Below, one piece after another: positions 63,248 through 64,000 of a DNA stretch of 64,000 nt (position 1 is the stretch's first letter; every line of letters starts with the position of its first letter). Under the pieces are notes generated by a model that made no database searches, was not told where the DNA came from, and was given only the letters and a program-made list of their open reading frames with translations. The stretch spans positions 62,001 through 126,000 of the forward strand of contig NZ_JBBEYB010000002.1 of assembly GCF_037482285.1 (NCBI RefSeq). Direction: 5' to 3'. Made by a program: the position numbers and the translations under genes. Source of the DNA: Aquabacterium sp029268225. GTDB taxonomy: Bacteria; Pseudomonadota; Gammaproteobacteria; Burkholderiales; Burkholderiaceae_C.

Positions 63248-64000
63248 GATGCGGAAGGAAAAGAGACGACATCAGAGCCTGGCGATTCAAAAGCATCAGA
63301 CGATGTCATGGACGCGCCGACCACATCGGACTGCGCATCAGCAAAGGTGGCTGCCGAAGCAGGCTCAAGGGGTGCTTCAATCGCACCGAGTTCGGTTTCA
63401 AGAATGGACGACTGCTCGGCATTTGATCCGGCATCGTCAGAGGCGGCATCTGGCATCAGGTCATCCAGCCCCGGCAACAGGCCCTGGCTGACGGGCAACC
63501 CCTCCAACGTGGGCAGCTGCGCGAGCGATGCGAGCCCCAGATCATCGAGAAACTGCCTGGTCGTGGCGAACAAAGCTGGTCGCCCCGGCGCATCACGGTG
63601 GCCGATCACCTCAACCCAGCCCCTGTCTTCAAGTTGCTTGATGATGTTGGAGCTGACTGTCACGCCCCGGATGTCTTCGATGTCACCTCGTGTCACAGGC
63701 TGCTTGTAAGCGATGATGGCGAGCGTTTCGAGCGTGGCTCGCGTGTACTTGGGCGGCTTCTCCGGATTGAGTCGATCCAAATGAGCCTGGACATCGGCCC
63801 GCGTCTGAAACCGCCACCCTGAGGCCAATTCGCGCAATTCCACCCCACGACCAACCCACTGCGCAGACAGCTTGTCCAACATGCCACGCACCGCGTCTGC
63901 CGACACGGCGTTGTCAAACAGTTGACGCATGTCTCGCACCGTCATCGGCTGACTGGCGCACAGCAGTGCGGCTTCCAGGATGCGCTCGGCATCCTGAGGA
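63244..64000 (-). CDS. scpB: Segregation and condensation protein ScpB (5' end outside window)
   Basis: The frame is open to the window edge, and the residues before the first internal ATG at 63945 (AERILEAALLCASQPMTVRDMRQLF) match the ScpB N-terminus, so the true start lies beyond 64000. Two winged-helix domains are visible, with GWRFQTRADVQAHLDRL and RATLETLAIIAYKQPVTRGDIEDIRGV and the RGWVEVIGHRDAPGRPALFATTRQFLDDLGL segment. ScpB works with ScpA and SMC in chromosome condensation. The C-terminal 70 residues are acidic and Ser/Ala-rich. Overlap with rluB by four bases is the conserved scpB-rluB pairing. Confidence 0.95.
   Translation of the reverse strand, partial: PQDAERILEAALLCASQPMTVRDMRQLFDNAVSADAVRGMLDKLSAQWVGRGVELRELASGWRFQTRADVQAHLDRLNPEKPPKYTRATLETLAIIAYKQPVTRGDIEDIRGVTVSSNIIKQLEDRGWVEVIGHRDAPGRPALFATTRQFLDDLGLASLAQLPTLEGLPVSQGLLPGLDDLMPDAASDDAGSNAEQSSILETELGAIEAPLEPASAATFADAQSDVVGASMTSSDAFESPGSDVVSFPSAS

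Overview
The window is high-GC chromosomal DNA of a betaproteobacterium, order Burkholderiales. The evidence is gene content and order: hflX-hflK-hflC-DUF2065-hisZ-purA-phosphoribosyltransferase, der-bamB-yfgM-hisS-ispG-rodZ-pilF-rlmN-ndk, rpsB-tsf-pyrH-frr-uppS-cdsA-dxr-rseP-bamA-ompH-lpxD-fabZ-lpxA-lpxB-rnhB, rpsF-priB-rpsR-rplI-dnaB, and a PEP-CTERM protein gene. The combination of HisZ, PEP-CTERM proteins and tandem glycine riboswitches fits the Leptothrix/Rubrivivax/Aquabacterium/Comamonadaceae side of the order, but the species cannot be named from sequence reading alone. Most of the window is conserved housekeeping chromosome; no insertion sequence, phage, integrase or CRISPR array was seen.

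Layout. 1-7.0 kb (minus strand): start of an alpha-2-macroglobulin-like envelope protein (runs off the edge), metC, rimO, then a three-gene envelope operon of two lipoproteins and an M48-type protein whose zinc motif has lost its first histidine. 7.2-12.1 kb (plus): a tandem glycine riboswitch controlling gcvT-gcvH-gcvP. 12.2-16.3 kb (minus): an accessory locus with a PEP-CTERM surface protein, a PaaK-like adenylate-forming enzyme and two tandem acyltransferases of the exosortase-associated, LuxI-like family. 16.5-20.8 kb: a spermidine-synthase-like protein and ppsR (minus), divergent from their functional partner ppsA (plus). 20.9-24.1 kb (plus): rpsF-priB-rpsR-rplI and dnaB. 24.1-41.2 kb (minus): trxC, a BI-1 family membrane protein, a TrmH-family methyltransferase, then the long lipid A / BAM / isoprenoid / translation block ending at rpsB. 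41.3-44.3 kb: rnr (minus) facing two copies of tRNA-Leu(CAG). 44.4-51.7 kb: purine/histidine genes, the HflKC membrane complex, hflX and hfq. 51.8-61.1 kb: der to ndk. 61.2-64 kb: a large RluB-type pseudouridine synthase and the 5'-truncated scpB.

The most interesting region is 12.2-16.3 kb. The PEP-CTERM gene carries a full sigma-54 promoter layout: a -24/-12 element ending 43 bases before its ATG, a perfect match to the IHF consensus near -49, and a TGTC-N9-GACA inverted repeat near -107. Just upstream on the same strand are an adenylate-forming enzyme and two paralogous acyltransferases that keep the catalytic-type residues of acyl-homoserine-lactone synthases. An acyl-activating enzyme next to LuxI-like transferases and a regulated surface protein suggests an uncharacterised acyl-transfer or signalling module tied to the exosortase system. 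No exosortase lies in the window. Gene families are assigned by reading motifs, not by database search.
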